Assembly (NCBI RefSeq): GCF_943192895.1
Contig: NZ_CALPCB010000003.1
Span: 1-64,000 of the forward strand
Length of the DNA: 64,000 nucleotides
Direction: 5' to 3'
Origin: Veillonella_A intestinalis
GTDB taxonomy: Bacteria; Bacillota; Negativicutes; Veillonellales; Veillonellaceae
This document shows positions 1 through 8,540 of this stretch, piece by piece. The notes under the pieces are model-generated. The model did not search any database. It was not told the DNA's origin and worked only from the letters and a program-made list of their open reading frames with translations. Each line of letters starts with the position of its first letter. Positions within the stretch are counted from its first letter, which is position 1. Made by a program: the position numbers and the translations under genes.

Positions 1-338
1 TAACAGTTTGTAGGGGAGTTCTGATACTCCCCTATAAAAATGGCTATTTATCAACTGTTTGTTGTGACATAGCCAAATATAAAAAATAATACCAGAAAAA
101 CATACTTCCTAATGTTCACTGCTCCGCTTGCACCATTAATACCGCTACATTTTTATCAACAACTTCCTCCTCTCAAAGAAATATTGACAATGTACAAAAA
201 TCCCGCTAACACGCACAAAAGAGAGGGTTTTCATGCTGCCATGAATAGCCCTCTCTTTTATCTAACTTGATTATATGTTGTATTATTATTAATGTCAATT
301 ACTAGTGTACAGTTGATAACTAATCGGCATATTGCCCC
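1..338. other. Intergenic region at left edge with two hairpins
   Basis: No convincing gene lies here. It holds a perfect 9-bp hairpin at 11-34 (TAGGGGAGT / ACTCCCCTA, six-base loop) without a T-run on either side, and the terminator of ktrA at 217-259. The rest is AT-rich. Whatever lies left of position 1 is unknown, so the first hairpin may belong to a neighbouring gene. Confidence 0.5.
217..259 (-). terminator. Hairpin terminator downstream of ktrA
   Basis: The arms AAAAGAGAGGG and CCCTCTCTTTT pair perfectly, and the loop contains a second small stem (TCATG / CATGA). The A/T ends give a T-run on either strand. It lies about 80 bases past the ktrA stop and could end transcripts from both sides. 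Confidence 0.7.
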
Positions 339-992
339 TTAAAGTCGACTCATTTTTGTGATATCTTCATTGCGACCAATGAGAATTAATAAATCATCCT
401 TTTTTAACGGTTCCTTTGGTTCTGGTGGTGCTAAGACTTCTTTATCCCTTTTTATAGCTACCACGTTTATTCCATATCGGCTTCGTAGTGAAAGCTCAAC
501 CAAAGATTGGCCTACCATAAATTCAGGTGTATTCATTTCGACAAGACCAATATCTTGCGATAGTTGAAAATAATCAACAATATATTCACGAGTCAACATC
601 TGTGCCAAACGATCTGCCATATTCATTTCAGGAAAAATGACTAAGTCTACGCCTACTCGTTCCAATAACTTGCTTTCCATATCACTCGAAGCTTTGGCTA
701 CTACATAGGGTGCTTTCAATTCTTTTAAAACCATAGCGCTCAATAATTTGGCCTTTAAATCATCGCCAATAGCAATTACTACTACATCAAACTCTTGTAA
801 ATGCAAACTACGAATAGTCTCTTCATCACTAAAATCAGCTACCATGCTATGTGTAAGAAAAGGTGCCACTTTCTGAACTACTTTTTCATCAATATCAATA
901 CCACATACTTCATGACCTAAGGCTGCTACCTGCTTTGCTAAGGTGCCACCAAAACGCCCTAACCCAATTATACCTATTGTTTTACGCTTCAT
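339..992 (-). CDS. ktrA: Potassium uptake regulatory subunit KtrA/TrkA-type
   Basis: Cytoplasmic regulatory subunit of a Ktr/Trk potassium channel. The 217-residue protein begins with a Rossmann RCK-N domain that binds nucleotides, with the glycine motif GLGRFG at residues 10-15. An RCK-C (TrkA-C) domain follows from about residue 135 to the end. The length is usual for KtrA. The start is supported by AGGAG eight bases upstream. The gene for the membrane partner, ktrB, ends only 18 bases upstream on the same strand, so the two form one operon. By family knowledge, a ring of this subunit gates the KtrB pore in response to ATP/ADP or cyclic di-AMP. Confidence 0.92.
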   Translation of the reverse strand: MKRKTIGIIGLGRFGGTLAKQVAALGHEVCGIDIDEKVVQKVAPFLTHSMVADFSDEETIRSLHLQEFDVVVIAIGDDLKAKLLSAMVLKELKAPYVVAKASSDMESKLLERVGVDLVIFPEMNMADRLAQMLTREYIVDYFQLSQDIGLVEMNTPEFMVGQSLVELSLRSRYGINVVAIKRDKEVLAPPEPKEPLKKDDLLILIGRNEDITKMSRL

Positions 993-1010
993 ATAAAACT
1001 CCTAAAATTA

Positions 1011-2384
1011 CTATAACAATACATTGTCTTCTGGATAATACGCTGTTGTTGTACGTCGCCGTTTCAAGAAAAAGGCTCCAATTAATGTAAGCACCCCTAT
1101 ACGACCTGTATACATAACCACAATAAGGGTTAATTTGCTCACGGTCGATAATTCAGGTGTAATACCAATCGTAAGACCGACAGTAGCAAATGCTGAGGTT
1201 ACTTCAAATAGCAAATCAAGAAATGGAAATTCTTCAATACCCGCCAGTATAAATGTTGCTAGCACTACAAGAATGGACGAAAAAAATACAATGCCACAGG
1301 CCTTATAAATAACAGCTTGACTTAAACTACGTTCAAATAACTCAACACGTCGTTTATTGCTAAATAAAGACCATGAGGTAGCCCATAAAACGGCCATTGT
1401 ACTAATTTTAATACCACCGCCCGTAGAGTTTGGGCCAGCGCCAATAAACATAAAAACAACGGTAATAAAAACCGTAATAGGATGTAAATCCCCATAATTT
1501 AATGTCGGAATACCGGCTGTTCTAGGTGTTACAGCTTGAAACAATGCACCTTGTAACTTCGTAAGTGCAGGTAAGGGCTGCAACGTATTATTCCACTCAA
1601 GTCCTAAAATGGCAAGCGTACCAACAATCACTAAGATAGCTTCGCCAACAAGCATAACTTTAGTATGTAAAGCAAAACTACGAAAACCTCGTTTATAATT
1701 CTTAAAAATATCAAAGGTCGCCATATAGCCAAAGCCACCAATAAGAATTAAACTACAAGTCGTTATGGTGAATCCCCAATTTCCTACTAAATCATAGGGC
1801 AGATTGTTATCAAAGAATACAAAACCAGCATTACAAAATGTGGAAATAGCTTGATAGAAACCATAGTAAATAGCACTACTACCTAAGTAAGGCCATAAAT
1901 CGATGGTATAAGCAATGCCACCTATGAATTCAACACCAAAAGTCAACAACGCAATCTTTTTAAGCACTGTATGTACAGAAATATTGTCTTCCCCAATATC
2001 TTCTTGTAATAATAATTTATTTTCTAACCCTACTTTTCTGCGAAGAATTAAAAATATAAAAGTAGTAAACGTCATAGTGCCTAAACCACCAATTTGTATC
2101 AAGAAAATCATGATCGTTTGTCCCAATACATTCCAGTGGTGAAATGTATCAACCGTGGTTAAGCCTGTTACAGATACACAAGATACAGCTACAAATAAGG
2201 CATCTACCCAATGAGTACTAGTACCATCAATCGTAACCATTGGCAAGGTCAGCAAAGCCCCTCCCAATAACATTAAAATCGCAAAACTAAGTGCTAACAT
2301 GCGCTGTGGATTATTCATAAGTGATTCGCGCCATATTCGTCGCCACGACTTTGGCTGATTGTGTAAATTAGGTTTTAAAAGCAT
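1011..2384 (-). CDS. ktrB: Potassium uptake membrane subunit KtrB/TrkH-type
   Basis: Membrane pore of a Ktr-type potassium transporter, 457 residues. Four pore-loop repeats can be seen by their selectivity-filter segments: SVTGLT, CNAGFV, RTAGI and TVGLTIG. The glycine-rich GAGPNSTGGGIK gating loop of the third repeat is present. Hydrophobic helices run the full length, and a short basic N-terminus faces the cytoplasm. The start is preceded by GAGG at seven bases. It is the first gene of a two-gene operon with ktrA. KtrB and TrkH share this architecture. The pairing with a single-RCK partner and the length favour Ktr. Confidence 0.92.
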   Translation of the reverse strand: MLLKPNLHNQPKSWRRIWRESLMNNPQRMLALSFAILMLLGGALLTLPMVTIDGTSTHWVDALFVAVSCVSVTGLTTVDTFHHWNVLGQTIMIFLIQIGGLGTMTFTTFIFLILRRKVGLENKLLLQEDIGEDNISVHTVLKKIALLTFGVEFIGGIAYTIDLWPYLGSSAIYYGFYQAISTFCNAGFVFFDNNLPYDLVGNWGFTITTCSLILIGGFGYMATFDIFKNYKRGFRSFALHTKVMLVGEAILVIVGTLAILGLEWNNTLQPLPALTKLQGALFQAVTPRTAGIPTLNYGDLHPITVFITVVFMFIGAGPNSTGGGIKISTMAVLWATSWSLFSNKRRVELFERSLSQAVIYKACGIVFFSSILVVLATFILAGIEEFPFLDLLFEVTSAFATVGLTIGITPELSTVSKLTLIVVMYTGRIGVLTLIGAFFLKRRRTTTAYYPEDNVLL

Positions 2385-2471
2385 AGTGAAACCTCTATTT
2401 ATTATGATAGTAATATATTTGTATTATACCTCTTTTTAAAATTTTGCCAATAAAAAACTATTGATACTAAA

Positions 2472-2505
2472 AAAGGATATGCGACGTAATTATCGCATAC
2501 CCTTT
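2472..2505 (-). terminator. Hairpin terminator after the siroheme protein gene
   Basis: AAAGGATATGCGA pairs with TCGCATACCCTTT with a single A-C mismatch and an eight-base loop. It lies 55-90 bases beyond the stop of the 2560-3159 gene. On the minus strand an A/T-rich stretch follows. Confidence 0.6.
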
Positions 2506-2559
2506 CTAAACATATCTATCATTTCAGCACTCTTAACCACTCGTCAAAAGTTGCTATGA

Positions 2560-3159
2560 TTATTCAGTTACTGCAAAAGGGTTTCCTAAACGACTTAAGC
2601 AATGATCAAACTTTTCCTTTGGCATAGCATTATCTTTATACCATTGTAATAAAAACTCAATTTTTGCTTGTGCTTCTTCTGCCGTTAAACCTTTTGCTAG
2701 TGTTTCACCACCTTTAGGGCGATTGCCACTTTTACCTCCAGCAACTAATACAAAGCCATCAGGCATACCATAGACACCAATATCTTTAATCATTGATTCT
2801 GCACAACAACGGGGACAACCACTAATACCAATTCGTACTTTATTTGGCATTGTTTCACCAAAATAGGTTTCATCAATATATTTAGCTACGGGAATAGTCT
2901 GCATAAAAGCATGAGAGCAACCATCCGTACCTCGACACGCAACCACTGAGTTGACAGCCGCATGTTTTACTGGTTGCACACCTTCTGGTAATCGTTCTAG
3001 AATCGCCGCTTTAGCTTCTTTGGTAATGTCATAAATCTGAATCCCAGTTACTACCACTCGAAAATTGCCGTTAAATTCATCGGCTAAGTCCATAATAGCA
3101 TGTAATTGTTCACGGGAAAATTCACTAAATAAAGAATGTAGAATAATAGATGTTTTCAT
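2560..3159 (-). CDS. Small siroheme/4Fe-4S sulfite-nitrite reductase-like protein
   Basis: A 199-residue single-unit member of the nitrite/sulfite reductase family. An N-terminal ferredoxin-like half (residues 1-65) precedes the siroheme-[4Fe-4S] half, whose cysteines are visible as C-X5-C (75, 81) and C-X3-C (115, 119). Normal assimilatory reductases have two such units and are over twice as long. This size matches the low-molecular-weight sulfite reductases and the free-standing paralogues of anaerobes. The start has AAGGAG five bases upstream. It appears monocistronic, ending at the hairpin 2472-2505. The true electron acceptor (sulfite, nitrite or other) cannot be told from the sequence. 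Confidence 0.8.
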   Translation of the reverse strand: MKTSIILHSLFSEFSREQLHAIMDLADEFNGNFRVVVTGIQIYDITKEAKAAILERLPEGVQPVKHAAVNSVVACRGTDGCSHAFMQTIPVAKYIDETYFGETMPNKVRIGISGCPRCCAESMIKDIGVYGMPDGFVLVAGGKSGNRPKGGETLAKGLTAEEAQAKIEFLLQWYKDNAMPKEKFDHCLSRLGNPFAVTE

Positions 3160-3253
3160 GAAAGCTCCTTAGTTAACTGATTAATGAGATTACTTATATC
3201 TGTAAATAAATCTTAACTATATGTATTTGTATCACATTACTATTCTACAAAAC

Positions 3254-3269
3254 TGTGACAAATATCACC
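3254..3269. promoter_or_regulatory. CRP/FNR-type palindrome upstream of the siroheme protein
   Basis: TGTGA-N6-TCACC is one base short of the CRP-type consensus TGTGA-N6-TCACA. Its centre lies about 100 bases upstream of the start codon at 3159, in a 138-base intergenic region with no other gene. Regulators of the CRP/FNR superfamily often control redox genes such as this one. The match is by eye only. Confidence 0.4.
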
Positions 3270-3297
3270 AAATAACTAAAAGTTATGACTAAAAAGG

Positions 3298-3822
3298 CTA
3301 TAGCATCGTAGAAATTGTTTCATCATCAAGACTTTCTAACTTATGTTGTAAATATTTACGCCATACATATTCTGCACTAGCCGTTGCATACAGAAGAAAA
3401 TAAAAATAAGCGGCACTCGATAGAGCCATGAAGATTAATGAAAATCTTGAAATAACTTCATTATCACTAATTTGTCCCGCTTGTAATTCAGTCATAAAAA
3501 GGGCTACACAAGCTATATATAGTAAAGCTAACACAATAGCTAATATAAGGGCAATAGCATATAAAATAAATAAAAAAGCACTGCGGGAAATATGCGTATC
3601 AGGAAAACGCTTTTTAAGCCCTTTCACATAAAAAGGCCTACATAATAGGGCAAATGCTGTAATAACTACAAATAAAATAATGCCTGCCGCTATGTGAAAC
3701 TTGTCGCCAGGCAATATATGATATAACCACTTATAAGAAAAAAAGACCACAGCTAAACTTACTAAATCAAAACCAATGCTAGCAAAACACGCGCGCCAGC
3801 CAAACATTACATAATCTCTCAT
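3298..3822 (-). CDS. Hypothetical four-helix membrane protein
   Basis: I do not recognise this 174-residue protein. It has about four hydrophobic segments: near residues 10-30, 42-62, 82-112 and 130-150. A positively charged loop (GLKKRF) sits between helices two and three, and the C-terminal tail is charged and cytoplasmic-looking. The frame stays open further upstream to 3876, but the start at 3822 (MRDYVMFG) has a good AAGGAAG about eight bases before it. The longer version would overlap the toxin remnant at 3836-3946. Its start lies 13 bases after the end of that remnant, so both may once have been cotranscribed with the antitoxin. Confidence 0.6.
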   Translation of the reverse strand: MRDYVMFGWRACFASIGFDLVSLAVVFFSYKWLYHILPGDKFHIAAGIILFVVITAFALLCRPFYVKGLKKRFPDTHISRSAFLFILYAIALILAIVLALLYIACVALFMTELQAGQISDNEVISRFSLIFMALSSAAYFYFLLYATASAEYVWRKYLQHKLESLDDETISTML

Positions 3823-3835
3823 CTTGCAAACTTCC

Positions 3836-3946
3836 TTACTTCTTTTTGTAAATCTCTCGACGATGTGCGACTTCAAATAAAAAAATTTTCAAAACTTCAT
3901 CGTTAATTTCAGCAAACAAACGATAATCAAATTCCACCCTATACAT
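3836..3946 (-). pseudogene. Truncated RelE/ParE-type toxin (C-terminal third only)
   Basis: A 36-codon frame starts at ATG 3946, six bases after the antitoxin stop, and ends with TAA at 3836. Its translation matches the C-terminal part of RelE-family toxins: YRV..DYRL.AEI.DE..KI....VAHRREIYK, including the His-Arg-Arg segment used for RNA cleavage. Complete members have about 85-90 residues, so the N-terminal 50 or so residues are gone. The antitoxin upstream is intact. This is best read as a toxin destroyed by deletion. It could still be translated as a short peptide, but it should not be an active nuclease. Confidence 0.75.
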
Positions 3947-3952
3947 TTTATA

Positions 3953-4177
3953 TTATATACCTAGCATTTTCCAAACTTCTTCATGTGAATATGTCTTTTC
4001 ATGATTTGACAATTTTTTAGCTTTCAAAATTCTCTTTTCATCAAGTTTTAAATCTTCTTCAATTTTATCTAACACAATATCTCTAATAAAAGAAGATACG
4101 TTCAAATTATTCATTTCTACATACGATCTAATGAGCTTATTTTCATCTTCTGATAGACGTAAAGAAATAGTACTCAT
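3953..4177 (-). CDS. RelB-type ribbon-helix-helix antitoxin, orphaned
   Basis: A 74-residue protein begins with the ribbon-helix-helix pattern STISLRLSEDENKLI, followed by VSSFIRDIVLDKIEE. This is the DNA-binding dimer fold of RelB/DinJ-like (DUF6290-type) antitoxins. The C-terminal part (residues 45-74, ending EEVWKMLGI) is the usual toxin-binding tail. An AAGGAGG-like site precedes the start. Such antitoxins are followed by a RelE toxin overlapping or within a few bases, and here only a 36-codon remnant of one remains. The protein may still repress its own promoter or neutralise a related toxin elsewhere. Confidence 0.8.
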   Translation of the reverse strand: MSTISLRLSEDENKLIRSYVEMNNLNVSSFIRDIVLDKIEEDLKLDEKRILKAKKLSNHEKTYSHEEVWKMLGI

Positions 4178-4309
4178 AATAAGCCTCCTTTTCTCCTTAA
4201 TATGATACTGCTTATTTTACAAAAAAGCAAAATGTAATACAAGAATTACATGTTTGTATTACAAGTATCACTCTATTCTACAATATTTTCAATCCTTTCA
4301 GCTCTAATA

Positions 4310-4359
4310 AAAAGACCTATTGGATGTATTACACAAACTATACATCCAATAGGTCTTTT
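4310..4359 (-). terminator. Strong 20-bp hairpin terminator
   Basis: A perfect 20-base inverted repeat begins AAAAGACC and ends GGTCTTTT with a ten-base loop. It lies about 50 bases beyond the lipoprotein stop at 4412. The U-run would form on both strands, so it can also protect the antitoxin gene from read-through. Confidence 0.85.
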
Positions 4360-4411
4360 AGTAAGTAACAATCTATTGCACATTTAAGCGCAATAATTTG
4401 ATTTATAAATC

Positions 4412-4993
4412 TTATCGTTTAGTTTCTTTAATTAAGTTACCTTGTGCATCAAATCTTAAATCATATTTTTCACGAGCACCCTCTACAGTAATCATAGCTG
4501 TAAATACACCATCATTAACAGAGAACGAGTAAAATACACCACTCTTTACTTCGCCACCTTCTATACTTTTAGCCTTCTCTTGAGCTACTTTGTACATATC
4601 AGAAACTTTATTAAAGTCAATTGTACTAATAGAACCTACATTATCAGCTAACACACCATCACCTGTTAATTGAACTGGTTGTGGACCATTCCATTTGCCA
4701 TTTTCATATTTATAGCCATCAACCTTATCAGTAGTTCCTGGTTTTTGGACTTGAATCATTACTATAGTACCTAACTCTTTATAGTAATTAAACATAATAC
4801 CATCCATTGCTTTTAAATCATGGCCTTTTAATTCGTCTCTGTTTTTTAGTTCATCAATAATCTTATTGGCTAAACCTGGCTCGGTAAGCACATTACTTTT
4901 ACTGCCGCCGGTCAAACTACTGACAGTATCCCCGCACCCTACTAAAAATACCATTGAAAATACAACTAGTAACATTACCCAAAGCTTTCTCAT
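4412..4993 (-). CDS. Putative lipoprotein of unknown function
   Basis: A predicted exported lipoprotein of 193 residues. The N-terminus MRKLW is followed by a hydrophobic stretch ending in a lipobox LVGC, so Cys20 would be lipidated after signal peptidase II cleavage. The mature part has no motif I can name: it starts with a Ser/Gly-rich linker and ends in alternating beta-like segments (FYSFSVNDG...FTAMITVEG). An in-frame ATG two codons upstream lies only two bases from the GGGAG ribosome site, so the ATG at 4993, eight bases away, is the better start. It is monocistronic, between its own promoter region and the terminator at 4310-4359. Confidence 0.7.
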   Translation of the reverse strand: MRKLWVMLLVVFSMVFLVGCGDTVSSLTGGSKSNVLTEPGLANKIIDELKNRDELKGHDLKAMDGIMFNYYKELGTIVMIQVQKPGTTDKVDGYKYENGKWNGPQPVQLTGDGVLADNVGSISTIDFNKVSDMYKVAQEKAKSIEGGEVKSGVFYSFSVNDGVFTAMITVEGAREKYDLRFDAQGNLIKETKR

Positions 4994-5220
4994 TGTCATG
5001 TCTCCCTATTAATTACAATACCAATGAAACACTCTCTATATTCATTTATATTTCATATTATACCTTGTTCTTGAATTTTTTAATAATACCTATCTTGAAA
5101 CAAACACGCTTTAATCGAAAAGAACACCCTACTATAACTCTTCATTAATTCTAGTAAATTCTGAAATGTACTACTGCATGTACTATAAAATACATTTAAA
5201 CTACATTACATATAATAAAA

Positions 5221-5242
5221 AAACCGCACTTCTGTGCGGTTT
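5221..5242 (-). terminator. Terminator of tRNA-Ala
   Basis: AAACCGCAC and GTGCGGTTT form a nine-base stem with a TTCT loop four bases beyond the tRNA 3' end. On the minus strand it is followed by a long T-run, a textbook intrinsic terminator. Confidence 0.9.
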
Positions 5243-5245
5243 ATA

Positions 5246-5321
<76 letters not shown>

Positions 5322-5336
5322 ATGCATTACTCCTAT

Positions 5337-5366
5337 ATATTACTAAATACATATGGACTATGTCAA
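5337..5366 (-). promoter_or_regulatory. Sigma-70-type promoter of tRNA-Ala
   Basis: A perfect TTGACA lies at 5361-5366 and TAATAT at 5337-5342, separated by 18 bases on the minus strand. Transcription would start a few bases before the mature tRNA 5' end at 5321. Confidence 0.7.
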
Positions 5367-5424
5367 TATAATCTAACTTTTAAACATATAATATATCACA
5401 TTACCAATAATGACTGATAAAAAT

Positions 5425-5452
5425 AAAGGCCGAGTACATAACCTCGACCTTT
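5425..5452 (-). terminator. Terminator of hemW
   Basis: AAAGGTCGAG pairs with CTCGGCCTTT on the minus strand with one mismatch and an eight-base loop, followed by TTTATTTTTAT. It lies 30 bases after the hemW stop. Confidence 0.75.
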
Positions 5453-5479
5453 ACAGTTTTATCCTATAAGTCACATTTT

Positions 5480-6664
5480 TTATCGTATAAACTGACTAAA
5501 CACATAATTTCCATGTTTAGCCCCTTCTCTTGTTAAGCGCCAAGAATCATCAATTTGTTGTAATAACTTTTGCTTAGTTAACTGTTCTAATTCATTGCCA
5601 AAAATAGCTAACAACGATTGATTAAAGCGGTTTTCAAAATTAATTTTTGACAATCCCCATTTAGTACGCAAAGCCAAAAAACAAAAATCTTCAACAGCTC
5701 TCGTTTCATTAATCACTTCTTCAAAAACTACAGGTAATAAGCCTTGACGCAATCGATTGATATACGGCACTACATAAGGTTCATTATTACGCCGTACATC
5801 TCTATAAAAGGAATATGCACCAGCACCAAACGCCAAGTATTCTTTATATTGCCAATAGCGTAAATTATGATAGCTATAGGCCTTCCGATTTGTAAAATTA
5901 GAAATTTCATACCGCTCAAAGCCATAAGTAGCTAATTGATCAAGCATACAATCATACATAGCTTCATTTTCATCATCACTAGGCAATGTTAACTGTCCTT
6001 GCTCCACTTGTTTATGAAGATTTGTTCCTTCCTCTAATTGCAGCCCATAGATGGAAACATGGCTCACTCCTAAATCAACCAAGGTTTTAACATTAGTTTC
6101 AATATCCTTAAGATGTTGACCCGGTAATGCATAAATTAAATCACCACTGACAGAATGAAAGCCAACATCTAAGGCATCTGAAATAGCTTGTTTTGCCATT
6201 TTAGACGTATGGCCTCGACGTAAAAGATTCAATAGGACATCATCAAAAGTCTGTACACCATAACTCAAACGTGTAACACCTAGGGATTTTAAATCATTCA
6301 AATAGGACTTGTCTATTTCTCCTGGATTCGCTTCCATAGATATTTCAACTACATTATTACACTGATAGTGTTTGTATAGCACGTTTAATATTTGTTCAAT
6401 TTGTGCAATGGACAGTTGAGTCGGTGTTCCCCCACCAAAATATATAGTTTGTACAGGCACCAATGTACTCTCTGGATATTGCTTCGCCCATACTTCAATT
6501 TCAGTACAAAGGGCAGCCACATAATCATCATAATAAGCCTCTAACCCTTCATAAGAGGCAAAATCACAATAAGAGCATTTTTTACGACAAAACGGGATAT
6601 GAAGGTATACCCCCATATCCCGTGTATGCGACGTCGTAAAAGAAGACATGCGTTTGTTATTCAT
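5480..6664 (-). CDS. hemW: Radical SAM heme chaperone HemW
   Basis: A HemW/HemN-family radical SAM protein of 394 residues. The cluster-binding motif C-X3-C-X2-C is at residues 26, 30 and 33 in HIPFCRKKCSYCDF. The residue two after the last cysteine is Phe, as in HemW and unlike HemN, which has a fourth cysteine. GGGTPT, the SAM-binding segment, and a HemN C-terminal domain follow. HemW proteins act in heme trafficking and insertion, so coproporphyrinogen oxidase activity should not be assumed. The frame extends 16 codons further, but ATG 6664 has AAGGAG seven bases upstream and fits family length. It lies directly after lepA, the usual Firmicutes order. Confidence 0.9.
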   Translation of the reverse strand: MNNKRMSSFTTSHTRDMGVYLHIPFCRKKCSYCDFASYEGLEAYYDDYVAALCTEIEVWAKQYPESTLVPVQTIYFGGGTPTQLSIAQIEQILNVLYKHYQCNNVVEISMEANPGEIDKSYLNDLKSLGVTRLSYGVQTFDDVLLNLLRRGHTSKMAKQAISDALDVGFHSVSGDLIYALPGQHLKDIETNVKTLVDLGVSHVSIYGLQLEEGTNLHKQVEQGQLTLPSDDENEAMYDCMLDQLATYGFERYEISNFTNRKAYSYHNLRYWQYKEYLAFGAGAYSFYRDVRRNNEPYVVPYINRLRQGLLPVVFEEVINETRAVEDFCFLALRTKWGLSKINFENRFNQSLLAIFGNELEQLTKQKLLQQIDDSWRLTREGAKHGNYVFSQFIR

Positions 6665-6723
6665 ACACAAACTCCTTTTTATATCGTCATAAATATTGAC
6701 GCCTCTTATCAATAAATGCTGAT

Positions 6724-8526
6724 TTATTTGTCGTCAACTTTAAGAATTGCCATGAATGCTTCTTGAGGGATTTCAACACTTCCTACCGCTTTCATGCGCT
6801 TCTTACCTTCTTTTTGTTTTTCTAATAATTTACGTTTACGACTAATGTCACCACCGTAACATTTTGCTAATACGTCTTTACGCCATGCTTTTACTGTTTC
6901 ACGGGCAACAATTTTATTTCCCACCGCTGCCTGAATTGGAATTTCAAACATTTGACGAGGAATTAACTCTTTTAATTTTTCAGCCAAAGCACGACCACGC
7001 ATAGCAGCACGATCTTTATGGACAATAATACTAAGAGCATCCACAGGCTCACCATTAAGCAGAATATCCATTTTAACCATTGGTGAAGTTTGATAGCCAA
7101 TTAATTCATAATCGAGCGACGCATATCCTTTTGTAGCTGATTTTAGCTTATCAAAGTAATCATAAATGATTTCACCTAATGGCAAATGATATACGATAGA
7201 TACACGAGTTTCATCTAAATATTCCATAGATTGATATTCCCCTCGTTTATCCTGAGATAACTCCATAATAGCTCCTACAAAATCTTTAGGTACGATAGTA
7301 GTCGCTTTTACATAAGGCTCTTCAATAAAATCAATCTCAGTTGGTGGTGGTAACTTTGCTGGATTATCAATTTCAAGCACTTCACCATTTGTTTTATGGA
7401 CTTTATAGTTAACACTTGGAGCTGTAGTAATAAGCGTTAAATTATACTCACGTTCTAAGCGTTCTTGAATAACATCCATGTGCAATAAACCAAGGAAACC
7501 ACAACGGAAACCAAAACCTAAAGCAATCGATGTTTCTGGTTCATATTCAAGAGCTGCGTCATTTAAGTTTAATTTTTCTAAGGCATCTCGTAAATTATCA
7601 TAATCCTTACTATCTGTTGGATATAAGCCACAATATACCATAGAGACTGCTTTGCGGTAACCTGGCAATGGCTCTGCAGCTGGTGCATCTGCTTTCGTAA
7701 TGGTATCGCCTACATGACAATCCCCTACATTTTTAATACTAGCAGCTACACAACCTACAGTACCACAAGTCAATTCTTCAACAGGTAGTAAATTAGGCGT
7801 AAATACACCAAGTTCAGTTACTTCAAAATCTTTATTATCATGCATCATACGAATGATGTCACGTTTTTTAAGTGATCCTTCTTTAACACGAACGTAAGCA
7901 ATAGCGCCTTTATAGGAATCAAAACGAGAATCAAAAATTAAAGCACGAGTAGGTTCATCCGATTTATCTGGGGGTGCTGGAATGCGCTCTACAATAGCTT
8001 CCAAAATATCTTGAATCCCAATTCCTGATTTTGCACTGGCAAGAATAGCATCTGATGCATCAAGACCGATAATATCCTCAATTTCTTTCTTTACCCGTTC
8101 CACATCAGCACTTGGTAAGTCAATTTTATTAATGACAGGAATGATTTCCAAGTCATGTTCTAATGCTAAATATACATTAGCCAAGGTCTGGGCTTCCACA
8201 CCTTGTGCAGCATCAACGACCAACAAAGCGCCTTCACAAGCAGCTAAGGAGCGAGACACTTCATAACTAAAGTCAACGTGACCTGGCGTATCAATTAAAT
8301 TTAGCGTGTATTGTTTACCATCTTTAGCCGTATGTAATAGACGAACCGATTGGGCTTTAATGGTAATACCTCGTTCACGTTCTAAATCCATAGAATCCAA
8401 TACTTGGGCTTCCATTTCACGTTTAGTGAGGGTCCCCGTTGTTTCAATCAAACGGTCAGCCAAAGTAGATTTGCCATGGTCTATATGGGCAATAATACAA
8501 AAATTGCGGATATGCTCAGTGGACAT
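6724..8526 (-). CDS. lepA: Elongation factor 4 (LepA), back-translocating GTPase
   Basis: A 600-residue translational GTPase. The G motifs are AHIDHGKST near residue 14, DTPGHVDF and NKID, followed by EF-G-like domains II, III and V and the LepA-specific C-terminal domain with its basic RKRKLLEKQKEGKKRMK segment. EF4 acts on ribosomes at the membrane or in stress, reversing or remodelling stalled translocation. The frame is open seven codons further upstream, but ATG 8526 (MSTEHIRN) has GAGAGG at a good distance and matches other LepA proteins. It starts 14 bases after mnmA ends and is followed by hemW. Confidence 0.96.
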   Translation of the reverse strand: MSTEHIRNFCIIAHIDHGKSTLADRLIETTGTLTKREMEAQVLDSMDLERERGITIKAQSVRLLHTAKDGKQYTLNLIDTPGHVDFSYEVSRSLAACEGALLVVDAAQGVEAQTLANVYLALEHDLEIIPVINKIDLPSADVERVKKEIEDIIGLDASDAILASAKSGIGIQDILEAIVERIPAPPDKSDEPTRALIFDSRFDSYKGAIAYVRVKEGSLKKRDIIRMMHDNKDFEVTELGVFTPNLLPVEELTCGTVGCVAASIKNVGDCHVGDTITKADAPAAEPLPGYRKAVSMVYCGLYPTDSKDYDNLRDALEKLNLNDAALEYEPETSIALGFGFRCGFLGLLHMDVIQERLEREYNLTLITTAPSVNYKVHKTNGEVLEIDNPAKLPPPTEIDFIEEPYVKATTIVPKDFVGAIMELSQDKRGEYQSMEYLDETRVSIVYHLPLGEIIYDYFDKLKSATKGYASLDYELIGYQTSPMVKMDILLNGEPVDALSIIVHKDRAAMRGRALAEKLKELIPRQMFEIPIQAAVGNKIVARETVKAWRKDVLAKCYGGDISRKRKLLEKQKEGKKRMKAVGSVEIPQEAFMAILKVDDK

Positions 8527-8540
8527 CAAATTACCTCTCT

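Noticed and set aside
44..103. A 19-codon minus-strand frame, hydrophobic and aromatic at its start, resembling a tiny membrane peptide
   Set aside because: The only ribosome-like site, AGGAA, is two bases from the ATG, too close, and no terminator or neighbour supports it.
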